Origin: Strix aluco
Lineage: Eukaryota > Chordata > Aves > Strigiformes > Strigidae
Direction: 5' to 3'
Assembly: GCF_031877795.1 (NCBI RefSeq)
Contig: NC_133932.1
Coordinates: 80,725,437 to 80,789,436 of the forward strand
Length of the DNA: 64,000 nucleotides
Shown here piece by piece: positions 1-12,378 of the stretch. Below the pieces are notes generated by a model, which saw only the letters and a list, made by a program, of their open reading frames with translations, ran no database searches and was not told the origin of the DNA. Every line of letters begins with the position of its first letter. Within the stretch, counting starts at the first letter, position 1. A program made the position numbers and the translations under genes.

Positions 1-1000
1 CACGGGCTGGGGGACCGTCTCGTCGCTCCTCGCCGCAGTTCCCGGCATCGTTTGCTCGGGAGCAGGCGAAATAGCCCCGCGGCACGGCGGGGCCGGGAGC
101 ATCCCGCCTGCCCTTCCCCGGGCAGCCCGGCGGGACGGCTGCGGGCCGCTCTCCCGCCCAGCCAGGGCTGGCAGCCGGACTCGCCACCCCACGTCCCCCG
201 CCCCGGCCTTCCCCGGCCCTGGCAGAGCGGCTGCCCGGGCTGCGGCAGCCTGAGCGCGGCCCCCACCGCTGCTGCTCGCCCTCGCACGACCCCCCCGGCC
301 TCCCGCAGCGGCTGCAGCCGGTAACGCCGACGGCCAGCCGTCACCCCCGACGCCTCCTGGTGCTGTGCCAGCGTCCCCACGCGTTCCCCTGTCTCCCCCG
401 TGTCTCCCCGGTGCCTCCCTGGTGCCTCTCCGGTGCCTCCGTGCAAGCCCCGGCCCCCCGAAGGCCACCCCGGGGACAGATCGTGCCGATCCAGGAGCAC
501 AGGGGGGCGTCGGGGAAAGCCGAAGACAGAGCTCCGTGGGTCCACCCGCTGTGGGGACCGCTGGAGGTCTCGGGGGTGCATTCGGCATCGCGGGGGCCGA
601 CCCTCCTGGCGCCGTGCCGGGGTGCTGAGCACACCCCCCACCCCCCACCCCCCCCCCCCGGGGCTGCCACGCTGCCTCGAGCTGCAACCGACGAACCCCA
701 TCTCCTTCGGGGGCTGAAACCAGGATGAGTTTGATTTATTTTCTCAGAAAAAGAAAAACAACAAATAAAACAACCCAGAAACCCAACCCTGGAAGAGAGG
801 ACACACACCTGTGGGCTCGCTCCCCCTTGGGACCTGTTGAGGATTTTAGTGGCTAAAGTCAAGGTGGCAGCATAAAACCGGGGAGCGGGTCAGGAAAACC
901 CCTCAGCGACAGCCTGGCCGCGGCTTCCCGGCCCTGCCGGGGCTCCCCGCAGACCTGACACCCGCACCGCCAGCCTCTCGCCTGCCTGCAGGCGCCTGGA
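1..1000. promoter_or_regulatory. CpG-island-like GC-rich block, no gene recognised
   Basis: The stretch is very GC- and CpG-rich. Open frames occur on both strands (for example 52-324 plus and 341-862 minus), but they overlap one another and have proline/arginine/glycine-rich compositions expected from GC-rich DNA, with no recognisable domain. A C-rich run lies at 633-659. It may be the edge of a CpG island belonging to a gene to the left of the window. By vertebrate synteny the next gene on this side of GPR180 is SOX21, but its HMG box is not present here. Confidence 0.55.
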
Positions 1001-4000
1001 ACCTCAAACCAGGCAACCCCGAGGCTTACCCCATAGCTCCATAGCCTTTGCTCTCGCCCAGGAGATGGGTCTCCAGCTCCTGGCTGTGCCTCGCCTAGGA
1101 AGGATTTCCACCGCCTGCTCCCTGGCCGTGGGGCGGTGGAGGTGAGGGCTCTGCCCTCGCCGGGGCACCGTGTGGGCTGGAGGGTGAGATTCGTAGGGAC
1201 AGAAGATGGAAAAGCTTAGAGATTAAGGGGATTGAAGGCTTTCCTGCTGCAGGGCTTGGAGGAGTGTCCTGGGGTTCTGCTCCGTGGGTGCTTTACTTAC
1301 ATACCTTATATTAGAGACTTACGGGGCAAAATGCAGACGTTTGTTCAGCACGCAGAACTCCAGTGGAAACCTCGGATCTGGGTGATTTTAGGCTCATGAT
1401 ACTCACCTTCAAAAGGGTGCCTAGCTACAGCCTAGGGACAACTACAGGAGGTGGACATGAGACACATTTTTTTTTCTTGGGAGCCTCCTTTGCAAACCCC
1501 ACGGTGAGCATCCAGCGTGGCTTGTGTGAGCGCATGGACAGCCCCGTGGGATTCCATCGCCAGCTTTGGCCCCTGACTTTCGTGTACTGCTGAGCCAGTT
1601 TCTTGAATGCGTGTTCTCGGGTGTCACTGGGCAACGATATTTCATTAAAACTGGTGTAATTGCCCACGTCTGGCTGGTGGTTGGGCTATGGTCATTTCTC
1701 GACCAGCCTTTCTTGACCTTGTTACTGTAATTACTGAAGAATAAAGGTATGTTTGAAACTTGTTTTTATGGCCTGAATATTCTGCATACAGGATAAATAA
1801 TACTTGCTCTTGCATCTCATCAGCTAAATTTAACAATTAGCAAGCCAGCATTCAAATAGTCCAGGAACCAGTATTGCTGGTCAGTATTTACCAAAACATT
1901 TTGTATAAACAGTGTCCACTCATACATATCTGCACAAATCAAATTGTATTGTCATATCCAGATTCTTTTATTAAAAATCAACGATATTAACATTGATATT
2001 TTACTGTATTTCGAACACAGTATCAGCAACTTAAGTAAAAAACAGTCTCAAATTTAAAAGCAGTCAGAAAGCAACTGCACCAGGTTTATAATGGTCACAG
2101 ATAAAAGATACTGGGGAAAATCCAGACCACACTAAGGAGAATGACATCTCTACCACGGATTTCACTAGGGCCAGGCTTTTATCCAACTTTTTTTTTTTTT
2201 TTTTTTTTTTTTGTTGATGCTTTGCAATAAATTAATTAGTTTCTGGGCTCCAAACTCTTCAGCGGGTCATAAATCCTGATGAAAACATGCTCCCTCTTGA
2301 AGTTGCACCTGGATCACTTATAGGAACATTTTTTAAAATTCATGTAAAAGTTTCTTTCTGCTTAATAAAATGAAAAGTTGAAGAGGATAGCGGATTACGT
2401 GAAAATTTGGTCTTTAATTCACATCTTACAAGTATGCTCGAAAATGCTCTTTTTCTGACATGAGCTAATGACAAACTTAGCTCCTGGATGACCAAGTGGG
2501 ACATGTTATTTAAAGACTACTAATGAAAACAATTGCTGAAAATATATTTACACACTTTTTTCTTCTGACTTATTTGCTCTGAAATCCTCAACAGCAACTT
2601 TTATTACATCAAATAAGAAGTACCCAAGGCAAGTTCCTTCCATATGAGCAGAATATTTTACCTCTAGCTTGTAATGAAGAAAAAGATCTCTCACTTTTGA
2701 AGGATTCAAGTATATGATTGCAAGGTTTTAGAGAAAGGGTACTCTTTATGAGGCACTGGTTTTGTAGGTATTGTTTCCATATGACTGCTTAAGTTTTTGT
2801 CAGCCTCCAAACCCCACACTTAAGAGAAAACATTAATTCTCTCCTGTGCTACCTTTCTATAAATTGAAAGTAGGGGAGTTAAGTCACCTACTAAAATATT
2901 TATTTATGATCAGCTGTGGGGAAGTAATGATAACCTCAGAACAAATCCACCTTAGCCAGGTGTTATAATACTTCCAACAAATATGCCTGTCACCTGGGAG
3001 CACACCACAAAGCTCTGATAGAGCTGAACATCTAGTAGCAAACTAATACTAGCTGCGGCTGCAAGATGAGCCAATATACCACCTCGCTAAACACCTCCTG
3101 TTGATGGCAGAAGATATTCCAACCAACTTCCTGCCTTGGACATGCCACCTGTGCTTGCTTTCTCAAGGTTTTCCATCCAGCTCTTTCAAGTTCTGGCTCA
3201 CGGTTTGGTCTCATCCTCTTCAAACTGTCAGCTGCCTCCGACACCTGCAGCCACGTTCTTCAGCTTTCATTTCTTTCAGGCCCTTTTTTGAGTCAATCTT
3301 TTCCAGATCTATTTCTTCTATCTCAGGGATGGGATGCGACAGCTCCCTCATGCTGCTCATACTGTCTTTTAGCTAAGTCCCAAAGACTTTCCTCTTTCAC
3401 CCTCTCTTTCCCTTACCTCTCTCTTCCCTGGTGACTCTAGAGAAGAAGATGGCTTCTTCTATCACCTTCACTGGGACAACACAGAATATCCTTCTTCACT
3501 TAGGCTCTGTCTTTGTAGTTGTTTTCAAAATGTCTTATCGTTATGGTTTTTAACACACCACCATTAATTAAGCATAGCTCAGAGTGAGCCCCTAGTTTCT
3601 CAGGCTTTCAATATTTTCTTCCACTCTCCTCCCTTGCTTAATATTCCTACCAACATCTCTGAGCCTTGACCTTCCCTTACTGTCCTTCAAAACAAACCCT
3701 GGTCAAGTCCTACACAATTTAGATTAATATAAATTCCTTTGACAAATACCATTTGTCCATCTTCCCTCTGCCCTTTTATAACAGTGCATGGGTCTCCTTT
3801 ACCCACATGACCACCTCCTGCTGTGCTTTCCTCCTCTGCACCCCTTTTCCCCACACAGCTTTCAACAGTTTCAACACAACTGTTGTGCTAGCATTGATAG
3901 CTTTGTGTCTTACCCCATCTTATTTCTTAGCTACAGTGTTGCTGTATGTACTTCTGCCTTTCTTGTGCTTTTGATATGATCTTCATGGACCATTGATTCA

Positions 4001-6479
4001 GTTTACCTCCCAAGCATCTCCAGTTTTGCCCAATTCTGAGCCTAAGTAGCTTCCTATGAGGTTAGTTTTATAGTGCACTCTTCCTAATCTCTCCTTAAAG
4101 TTTACCCCTCCAATTGCACCAGCAAAACATTCAACAAAATCAAGGCAGTTGGTGGGCTGGATGGCCATTTATTCTGATACAAGTGACGCTTCTACCCTTT
4201 CCTCATCCTGTTTGCATGTTGGATTATTTGCTATTTTGTATCACACACTCAGCTTGTTCAGTCTCCAGTCCCAGGAATGTATCTCAGGCTGCATGTGCAG
4301 CAGAGCTGGCTGAAGAGCAGAGTTTTCATTTGTCAAGACTTAAAATAAACATACACTCACATATGGACACAATTTATTTTATATATATTTATATATACCT
4401 TTCATTTCAGTAAAAAATGTTTTTCCACAACCTGGACATTTTTAGAGAAATAAATTCCTTTTAGAACACCAAAAGTAACATTTTCAAATAAAATACATAC
4501 CTTGCTTCTTGCAGTTGATGAGGTAACCGCTGTTTTTCCATGGGTCCTCTTCCAGGCACTGTCACCAGGCATCTGTGGAAGCTCCCAGAACACGTAAGAC
4601 ATTTCCAGCACCCAAACTGGCCCAGGACTATGGACCCCAAGACATCACCCTAGAGCTTGGGCTTTGAATCTCAGCCCTGCAATAGGCAGTGGGGAAGCTC
4701 CTAAAGACCACTTACAGGGAGTCTGGGTTCAGGTCAGTGTTTTCAGGGCTGGATTTCAGGGAAGATCCACCAGAGAGATCTTCCAGGATTTCACACTGGG
4801 GACAAGTCTTCTCCAGGACACCACATAAGCTGTGTGGGGCAAACATTCACCTTCTGTGTGAATATACATGCTCGTAGCATGTTTGGACAAGTGGACCACA
4901 AATAAGGTTCTGAGATGCAGTGCTGGCCACAGATCGTGAAAGGTCCATTCCCACTTCCAAGGGCAACAGGTAACAGCTCCTTCCCAATTTAAGTCAAGAT
5001 TATTTTGAGTGGTTTCAAGGAATTCTGACCATGGACCTAAATGCCAGCTCAAGTCCAAGGTTATTTTGCATCCAGCTGTTTGGATATAAACACTGGGGTC
5101 AAGCATGGGCTTTAGGCAAACTCAAGAAAGCAGGGAGACAGAAAGCTGAGGATGCGTGAGAGTCTTCTGATGGACTAATACACAAGAGAAACAGATTCAT
5201 TTCTGATCTGAATGAGAGGTCATGTAGTCACAGAGTTTGGGAATATGTACAACATCGACAGATGCTGGAGAGGAAGGGGAGATAAAGCTCCCTTCAGCCC
5301 TTTAAGAAATCCACTCTCACATAAGCAAATACTCCATCACTTCGACATTGCTGTTTTACTTGCTCCCCCTGCTTTATCTTAACTTACGCCTTGGTGATTC
5401 TGCAGGATATTTTCTACCTGTAGATTTTTAACAAATCCAGACGAAGACTCTCTCAATAGTAAAAGGTCACAGTAGTGAGCTCTCATCGTCATGCTGTTAG
5501 CAACATTCCTATGGAAGGCAGGGACCTCTGAGGGAATGCACATGCACCAGATATGAAAGTTGGACTTATATATGTAAATAGTTACATATGTAAATGATTT
5601 TCATTAATATGTTGGTGTAAATAGCTATATCCAAATAGGATATGGATATTTCTAGGGTGTATTTGAACATAACAGCAATACAAAACAAAATACAAAAGCA
5701 TTGACATGACCTAAATACCGTATCTGAAGATTGAGCAAATGTGTTACTTTTACTTTGTATTCTTTACTCCTATCCATTTATTTGTCATTACTTCTATTCC
5801 CCTTAGTTGCACCTCTATTATTTTCAGCAACCACAATCATCATTGACATCAACAGGAGTGGGAAAGGCATAAGCACTTGAAATGCATAGTGCTCCTCTGG
5901 GGCTCCATATAGGTGACAATGTCCATGTGCTGTAGCTCCCCAAGCAGTTCCAGGCTATGCAAGCCTACATTCTCTTGGAGTTGTGGATTACGGCTGGAAA
6001 TAGGCCCAATTTTTGGAATTATGTTCAAGATCTGTCTGAAACTTTTCCTTGGGTTGAGATGCTCATCATCTCTATGTCTGATTCATATGACTGAGCTTGT
6101 GTTGGAGACTTTCCCTCTGGAATCACCAGACTGGGTTTTCCTCTTACATCCAGCTGCCCATTTCCATAATAAAAGGCTGCCAGACCATCTTCCCTCAGCC
6201 AGATTTGCCTGAATTTGGCCAAAGAGATAAGCAGTTTTCAGGAGGAGACCACCAGAGAGCCCTACATAAGCAGACTGTTTGGTAGTGCAACCTTTTCTCC
6301 ATTAGGAAACCAGCCTGAAAATCACCGTGCGTGTCCACGGGCTGAAAAATATGCCAGGAATGGAAGAAGAAACACTCTGGTTATCAGCAGCTATCTGGTT
6401 GAGCATGAACATTTTTCTTTGTACTGGATTGTTTTAAAGCTGGATCATTTTGCCTGAACTAGGCTGGGGATGAGGTTTT
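1001..6479. other. Intergenic, mostly AT-rich DNA without recognised genes
   Basis: I see no exon, RNA gene or clearly identifiable transposable element. Open frames are short and without domain character. A T25 homopolymer lies at 2188-2212 and a short TA-rich run at about 4378-4398. Confidence 0.5.
2188..2212 (+). repeat. Poly(T) homopolymer
   Basis: An uninterrupted run of 25 T. No retrocopy or element with a matching body could be recognised beside it, so it is listed as a simple repeat only. Confidence 0.9.
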
Positions 6480-7340
6480 CACCAGTTACACGTGGAAATG
6501 CGTGGGACTGTTGCCCCTGTGGGGTGGCTGGCAGCATCTGGGCAGCACAAGGGCCCCGGCCTTACAGACCGTGCTATCAGACTGTGTCTGCTCGCCCCCC
6601 CCACCCAGATGTCCACATGGTTTTACAGAAACGCTACCGGGGGCACGTCAGCTCGGTGGGAAGCCGGCTGTGCGGGGCAGAGCGGGGGCAGGGACAGCCC
6701 CGTGGGTCGGGGACTCTCACCCCACAGCTCAGAGCTTCTCCCGTGGTTGGGGGATTCGCCCCTTCCCGGCAGCACGGGGAAGGTGCCGGGGGTGCTGGGG
6801 GGCTGAGGACCAGCCCCCTCCGGGGCCGGAGAGCCCGGCGGGGCCGGGGCCAGGCCAGGAGCCGCCCCGACGGCCGCTGCCCGTGTGCCGCGGGTATCGC
6901 CGGGCTCTGAGCGCGACCCCGCGTGTGCGTGGCGGGCAGGGGCGGTCCGCCGCCGGGTGAGGGGCAGCCTGGGGCTGGGTTGGTGCTTAAACGTCGCACC
7001 GGCTGCGCGGTGGGGCGAAACACCGAAAGGTGCCTTTGGGTGCGGCTGGAGACCTGATCTGAAAAGATGACCCGCGTGTGCGGACACGTGCGTCTGGGAC
7101 GAGACTGTCCTTTTCTTTTTCCCCCCTCTGAAGAACTGGAGCAGATCCGCCAAAGGGCTTGCTGATACAGCCCCCCCCCCCCCCCCCCCCCGCGGAGGCA
7201 GCGCAGCCGCGCAGCTGGCGATGGGCTGATACGGGCCGGGCGGCGGCCGCGCTGCCGCGTCTGCGCCGGGGCCGGGACTGCGGCAACGGGCCCTGCCAGG
7301 GAGGGACCTCCACGGGCAGGGAGAGAGGTTTGCGCTGTAA
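6480..7340. promoter_or_regulatory. CpG-island-like block
   Basis: CpG-dense sequence with overlapping low-information open frames on both strands. It includes a C21 run at 7171-7191 and ends abruptly in an AT-rich, conserved-element-like stretch. No coding exon could be supported. A promoter or a developmental regulatory CpG island is the simplest reading. Confidence 0.5.
7171..7191 (+). repeat. C21 homopolymer
   Basis: An uninterrupted run of 21 C within the CpG-rich block. The opposite strand carries G21 and could form G-quadruplex structures. Confidence 0.9.
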
Positions 7341-8260
7341 TGAACAGCCTTATCGTCGCTGGTATCTTTACAACTGCTTAGATGACTTTTTAATTGTGGC
7401 TTAATGCATTTAATTATGACAACTCTTCCCCATTTTCAAGTATGATGTATTAATATTACAGATCATTAACATTGCTAAATTGCTGTAATGACACAGAGTC
7501 CTCAGTGTCCCAGTTAGACGGAAAAAAGACCCGCTCTTCTCATTTGGCTCTTTTGTTATTTGCCTTATAGGAAATTCATGCACGATTCTCGAGTCTTTAA
7601 AGCATGTAGGAGAGGCTGCTGCACCCTCCTTATTAAATTATTGATAGAGAAAATCCCCCATGTAAAACTTCCCGAGCCCGAGACGGCACAGGAGCTAATA
7701 TTGTCTTTCTAATATCCACTTCATCAATGTAAAAGTTAGAAAGCCTCGGCTCTTGAGCGGGTGTCCCGTCCCCCCTCCCCCCCCCCCCCCCCCCTTCGTT
7801 CATAATTAGAGCAGACCGTATTTAACATCTGCAAAATAGTCATGCTTATAAGGAATGAGAAATGCGAGATGTTCCATTCTGTTTGCAATGGTTAGACCGT
7901 TTTAATCTCTTAACTTCAATATATGTCCTCTAGCAGGCTATACTTCTTGGATTTCATTTTTAGATCCTTAAGGCTGCATATATCTGTCAAACAGACATAA
8001 TGAATTTAAAGTGCTAATGCCTAGAAGACCAGAAAAAACATTGAAATATATCCTCGGTTGATTAAATTACCACCTCTAGCTACTTTACCTCCTTATGTCC
8101 AAACAGATTTCCCTTTTTACTTACCAAGTACCGGATCTGGGAGATGTGGAAGATGTAATTTCATGGTTAAAAAAAAATAATAAAAAAACCAAACCAAAAA
8201 ACAACCCATGCACGGGTCTTTAGACAAGTACATTTTTTCTTTAAACATCTTTTGAGATAT
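7330..8260. promoter_or_regulatory. Candidate conserved non-coding element cluster
   Basis: Right after a CpG island the sequence turns AT-rich and dense in TAAT/ATTA homeodomain cores. For example, TTTAATTGTGG, ATGCATTTAATTATG and TTAATATTA occur within 7385-7460, and further clusters lie up to about 8080. It is broken by a C18 run at 7777-7794. This texture, beside CpG islands on the side where SOX21 lies in other vertebrates, is typical of developmental enhancers. Conservation itself cannot be seen from one sequence, so this is inference. Confidence 0.4.
7777..7794 (+). repeat. C18 homopolymer
   Basis: An uninterrupted run of 18 C, preceded by six further C and one T. Confidence 0.9.
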
Positions 8261-8329
8261 GTGCCTATACGATGGGACTTGCCACTGACTGGAGGTATTT
8301 TTCAATTACACCCAACCTCCAGGGTAACC

Positions 8330-8700
8330 CCTCGGGTGGGAGCCGCTGACTTTGCTGCGCTCTCCTCGGCACCTCATGCCTGGGGAAACTGAGGGGGGGC
8401 GGGGGGGGGGGGGGGGACACGGGACGAGACGAAGGCGCATCCGACGGCGGCGGGAGCGGAGGGTCGCCCTGCCCGGCACCCCCTGCCCCCGCCCGGGGGC
8501 TCCCTCTGCTCCCCCGGGGCCGCCGCTGAGGAGCGGGGCGGCCCCGGGGGTGCGGCCCTGGAGGGTGGGATGGAAGCGGGGGGGGACGACGATCCCGGCC
8601 CCGAGGGTGCCGCGCATCTGCGAGAGGGACCGGCGAGCCTGGGGAGAGCGGGGACGGAGGGAAGGCGAGCAGATTTGTCGCGCTTTGAAATGAAACGTTA
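8330..8700. promoter_or_regulatory. Small CpG-rich block with a long G run
   Basis: CpG-dense sequence that starts with G7-C-G16 at 8393-8416. Open frames on both strands overlap and are low in information. No exon is supported. Confidence 0.45.
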
Positions 8701-8759
8701 TAATCCCTCCAACAATCCTGTTGACTGTGAGCTCTAGCGCCGGGAGTACAACACGGGGG

Positions 8760-9060
8760 AAAAAAAAAAAAAAAAAAGAAAAAAAAGAAAAAAAGATACA
8801 TTGTTGGATAAACAGCTCCTTATAGGTAAAAACTGAATGGGCCAAATAGATGAATAAGACGACACAATGGGGGGGGGTGGTGGTGGGGGGGTGGTGGTGG
8901 TGAAAGGAAACGAGTCGGTGGCAGTGGAAGAAAAAGGTAAAAGTGAACAGAGAGAAAAGGAGAGAAAAGAAAAAAATGTAAATGAGTGAGACAAAAAAGC
9001 AAAGAGAAAAAGAAAAGAGAACAAGAGGGGGAAAGAAGTAATATTTTCCTTGATAAAAAT
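8760..9060. repeat. Low-complexity A-rich, GGT-rich and GA-rich tract
   Basis: Poly(A) with sparse G spans 8760-8796. G runs and GGT repeats follow at about 8868-8902, then a purine GA/GAAA tract to about 9040. The apparent minus-strand open frames here (phenylalanine/serine and proline/histidine-rich) are products of this composition and not genes. Confidence 0.8.
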
Positions 9061-9099
9061 GCACAAAAGGGAAGATGAACTTTGTTCTTTTTCTCTTTC

Positions 9100-9830
9100 T
9101 ACTCTCCTCTCTCTTTCTGCTTTTCGCCTCGCAGCACGCCAGCCTAAGCTGAGAGCTGTAATGTCATTAAATTGCAAATGCTTTTTCATTTCCGACACAC
9201 ACTGTTTACTTATCTGGCAAAAACATATGTTGGAAGGAATCCGTTAAATTCTGCCCATTGCCTTGGGTAAAAGTGCAATGGAAACGGACCCACTGAGCTT
9301 CTTCTTTCTTCTTCTTTTAGCACTTCCCTTATCTACAAGACTGCTTCGCAGAAAACTGGCTAGTTCAATGAAAAATGAAGATACAGCAGGAGATTAGAGA
9401 AGAACACTGAGCAAAAAATTCCTGGAGAGAGGGTCACTCCATTGCAAATGATTTCACTCCTCTAGATCTGCATAAATTACTATTTTTAAGGCATCTCCAA
9501 AGTCTGTATATTTTTCTCACTCTGTCAAACATTTAATTTCACGCCCCGTGTTCTGAATATGCTAAAATGCATATCTCTGATGCACCTTTAAGCCAGAAAA
9601 ACGAATGCAAAATTGAAGATAAAATGATGTGATTTGCACTACAAGCCTATTACTTGAGGTATTTACATATAGTTTACCTCTGCAGTTCTGAGAATGATTT
9701 ATTAAAAAAAAATCTGGATTAAGCTCATATAAATATGTATAAATCTTTGTTTAGAAAATAGATTTTGCAGCTGTTGTGTCAAAAAGTTCTTTAAGATTCT
9801 GTGAAGAATTTTCCTTTTAGCCTGCTTTAA
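9100..9830. promoter_or_regulatory. Candidate conserved non-coding element cluster (POU/SOX-like sites)
   Basis: AT-rich sequence with repeated octamer-like cores. ATTGCAAATG occurs at about 9172 and again at about 9442, with TAATGTCATTAAATTG just upstream of the first and ATGCATA near 9569. The same core twice within 270 bp, between CpG islands, suggests an enhancer. Function and conservation are inferred. Confidence 0.4.
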
Positions 9831-9989
9831 AAAAGAGGGGAAAAGGACAGTATTTGACATCCTGCTTTGGCAGGAAGGAAAACACACGCACACGTTCAGA
9901 CATTCAGGATTTTTCTAGAGGCTCGTGTGTTGGTTTTTTTTATTTTTTTTATTTATTTTTTTTTAATTTCACACTTTTCCTCCTAAACT

Positions 9990-11110
9990 TCTCCGGCTCC
10001 CTTCCTCTCGCTCGCCTCACTCGCTGGGACTCGCTATCAGCCGCGCTCTGGGTTTTCCCGAGCATGTGAAATAGCGGGACAGGTGTATTAAAACAATCGT
10101 AGGCTGAGGGGGGAAAAAAAAGAAAAGAAAAGAAAATCAAACCGAAGCCCCAAAGCAAAGGAAAAGCAGCCCGAAGAGGCTGTTCGCCCAGCCCGGCGGT
10201 GCCGGTGCCCCGCTGCCCGCCGCCGGCGGAGGCTCGGCCCGCCCCGGCCCGGGCGCGCTCCGGCGAGCGGAGCCAAGGCGGGGCGGGCGTTCCCTGCCGT
10301 CTGGGGGCTCGTCCCCCGCCGATTGCCGCTGCCGGAGGAGCCGCGCCGCGGCTTCGGCCTCTTCGGACTCTCTCCTCGTCGCCACGCTAAGCAACGCGAA
10401 GGAAAATGTCCGCCCGCCCCGGCCCGCCCCGGCCCGCCCCGCCCGGCTGTCCGCAGGTGGGTACGAAGGCCGGGCGGTAGACCCGGGCAGCGGGACGCGG
10501 GGTCTGCCGAGGGGCCGGGTTCGCTCCCCGCCTTGCCCTGCCCGGCCGCTCCGGGAGCGACCGCTTGGGCGGGCGGGCACCGGGCCGAGGCGCCGCTTCT
10601 GAGGCCACTTGGGCGAGCCGCGAGCAGGGGCGCACCGGGCCGGGCCGAGGCGGGCCGGGCCGGCACCTGGCTGGCCGGGCCGCGGGCCCGCCGGAGCGCG
10701 GCCCCTCGCCGGGCGGCCGCCGGGCCGGGACAGCTCGCAGCCGCTTTCCCGGGGCGGCGCGGAGCGGCCCGCGGGCCCCCTCTGGCGGCGCCGGCCCGCC
10801 CCGCCCCGTCCCGCCGCGTCCGGGCCCGGCAGCCCCGCCGCGCCCCGGCATCCCCGCCCGGCCTCCCCGCCGAGGGGCGATCGGAGCAGCCCCGGTCCCC
10901 GAGGTGTCTCGGCGAGGTTTCCTCCTTCCTCCCTGAGTCGCCTTCCCCAGCGGAGAAACTTCCACCCCCCCGGGAGGGAAGCGCTGCCGGCGCGGGCCTG
11001 CGGTGCCCACCTCTCCTCTCCTCATGGAGAGACCCGCGGTTGTCACCCCCGACACCGAGGAGGGGTGTAGGTCCCCGGGAGCCCTGCACTGCCACAGTCG
11101 TACTTCACGG
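9990..11110. promoter_or_regulatory. Large CpG island
   Basis: About 1.1 kb of very high GC content with dense CpG, CCGCCC/GGGCGG boxes and a short tandem CGGCCCGCCC repeat near 10400-10445. Long open frames exist on both strands at once (10088-11095 minus, 10323-11210 plus). They are alanine/proline/arginine/glycine-rich with no domain, so I do not call them genes. It may be the promoter of an unrecognised transcript or a CpG island of a neighbouring developmental gene. Confidence 0.6.
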
Positions 11111-12378
11111 AATTAACCTCAATAAACTTCTAAACCACCTCTCGAGACGCTGCTTGCGTTTCCCTTCTCTGGCACACCCAAGAGCCGGGGCTGGGGGGTC
11201 ACAAGCGTAAGTAGCGAGGGCGCCTGCTTGGGATAACCACATACTCGATAGGGAAGAAGAGACTTTTCAGATAACTTCAAGGTTAATTTAAGACTTAGCC
11301 GCAAAATCTAGACTTTGAATAATACATGAACTGCAATGATTCCACCAGGATATGGTGCCCAGGAAGTGATTTCCCCTCGCCCTGGTCCTATCATCCTATT
11401 TTCATCTCCAGAACAGAAGCCCCAGATTTGCTGCTTCCTCCAACAAAGAAACATGTTGTCGCGTGACGTGACAGTTGCATCGGTGCCATCCGCATACACA
11501 CACCGCTGCACGTTTTGGTCTCTGGTAACAGACCTCAGAGATAAGAAATTGAAACTAACAGTCTACACATCACAAACTCAGTGGTTAGAAAACGCTTCTT
11601 TTTTTTTTTTTTTGTTGTTTATTTTTTCTTTGAAGGTGGTCAGCTCTTCTGGTAAGTGCACGACAGGTCCCCCCTTGCAGAAATATATTGGGCTGATGGC
11701 AGCTGTCAGCTCCTCTCCTGTCGCTGGATAAAGGTTTGGTGCTTTGCCCATCTGTCAGCCCCGGAGTGAGTCAGGCCACCGACAGAGTGCCAGCAGAGGT
11801 TGCTGCACTGGAGGGACAGAGAGCAGGGTCTGAGCTCGTCCTTTGTCCCCACATAGGTATAAAGGAAGGAAAAATCAAACGTTTTCAGTTCTTGAGGAGA
11901 AGCGGCAACGATCATATGCCGATGACATCAGTGACAATGGCATGGCAGTGGACATTCCTGAAGGCCACCGCTTTGCATTTAAACAGGAGAAAAGTGAAGA
12001 CAGGAGGGAAACTAAAACGGTCTTGAGAAGAGCTTTACTTTGGACAGCAAAGGTTCATCTCACAGACTGCTCAGAAGTAGGTCTGCCAACTATCAGGTAT
12101 GTAGTAGCCACAACCAGTTATCTGTAAGAGGCGGCAGGATGAAACCAAGACGTACAGAGGGCAACCAAGTCTCATGTGCCATGTTAACTCTTAAAACAGT
12201 GGGATAGAAGTAGGGTCTCCCCACAGTGACGGCAGAACGCTTGACCCGCCGCCACAAGCATTGTGTGAGGGACATCTACGCAGTGTCCCCGCTTCAGACA
12301 GGGCTGGTTTACTGAAGCTTCGCAGGCTTGATAGTCAAGTGAAATCCTGTAATCTGTCACCCCCATTCCCTGCCACTG
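11111..12378. other. Intergenic, nothing recognised
   Basis: Mixed-composition sequence with a short T run near 11600. Open frames are short and overlapping. No exon, RNA gene or repeat family could be assigned. Confidence 0.4.

Noticed and set aside
8306-9064. A 252-codon minus-strand frame rich in phenylalanine, then proline
   Set aside because: It is the translation of GA-rich, GGT-rich and poly(A) low-complexity DNA.
10088-11210. Very long overlapping open frames on both strands (335 and 295 codons)
   Set aside because: They lie in a CpG island where stop codons are rare, and the translations are alanine/proline/arginine/glycine mixtures with no domain. Both strands are open at once, as composition alone would give.
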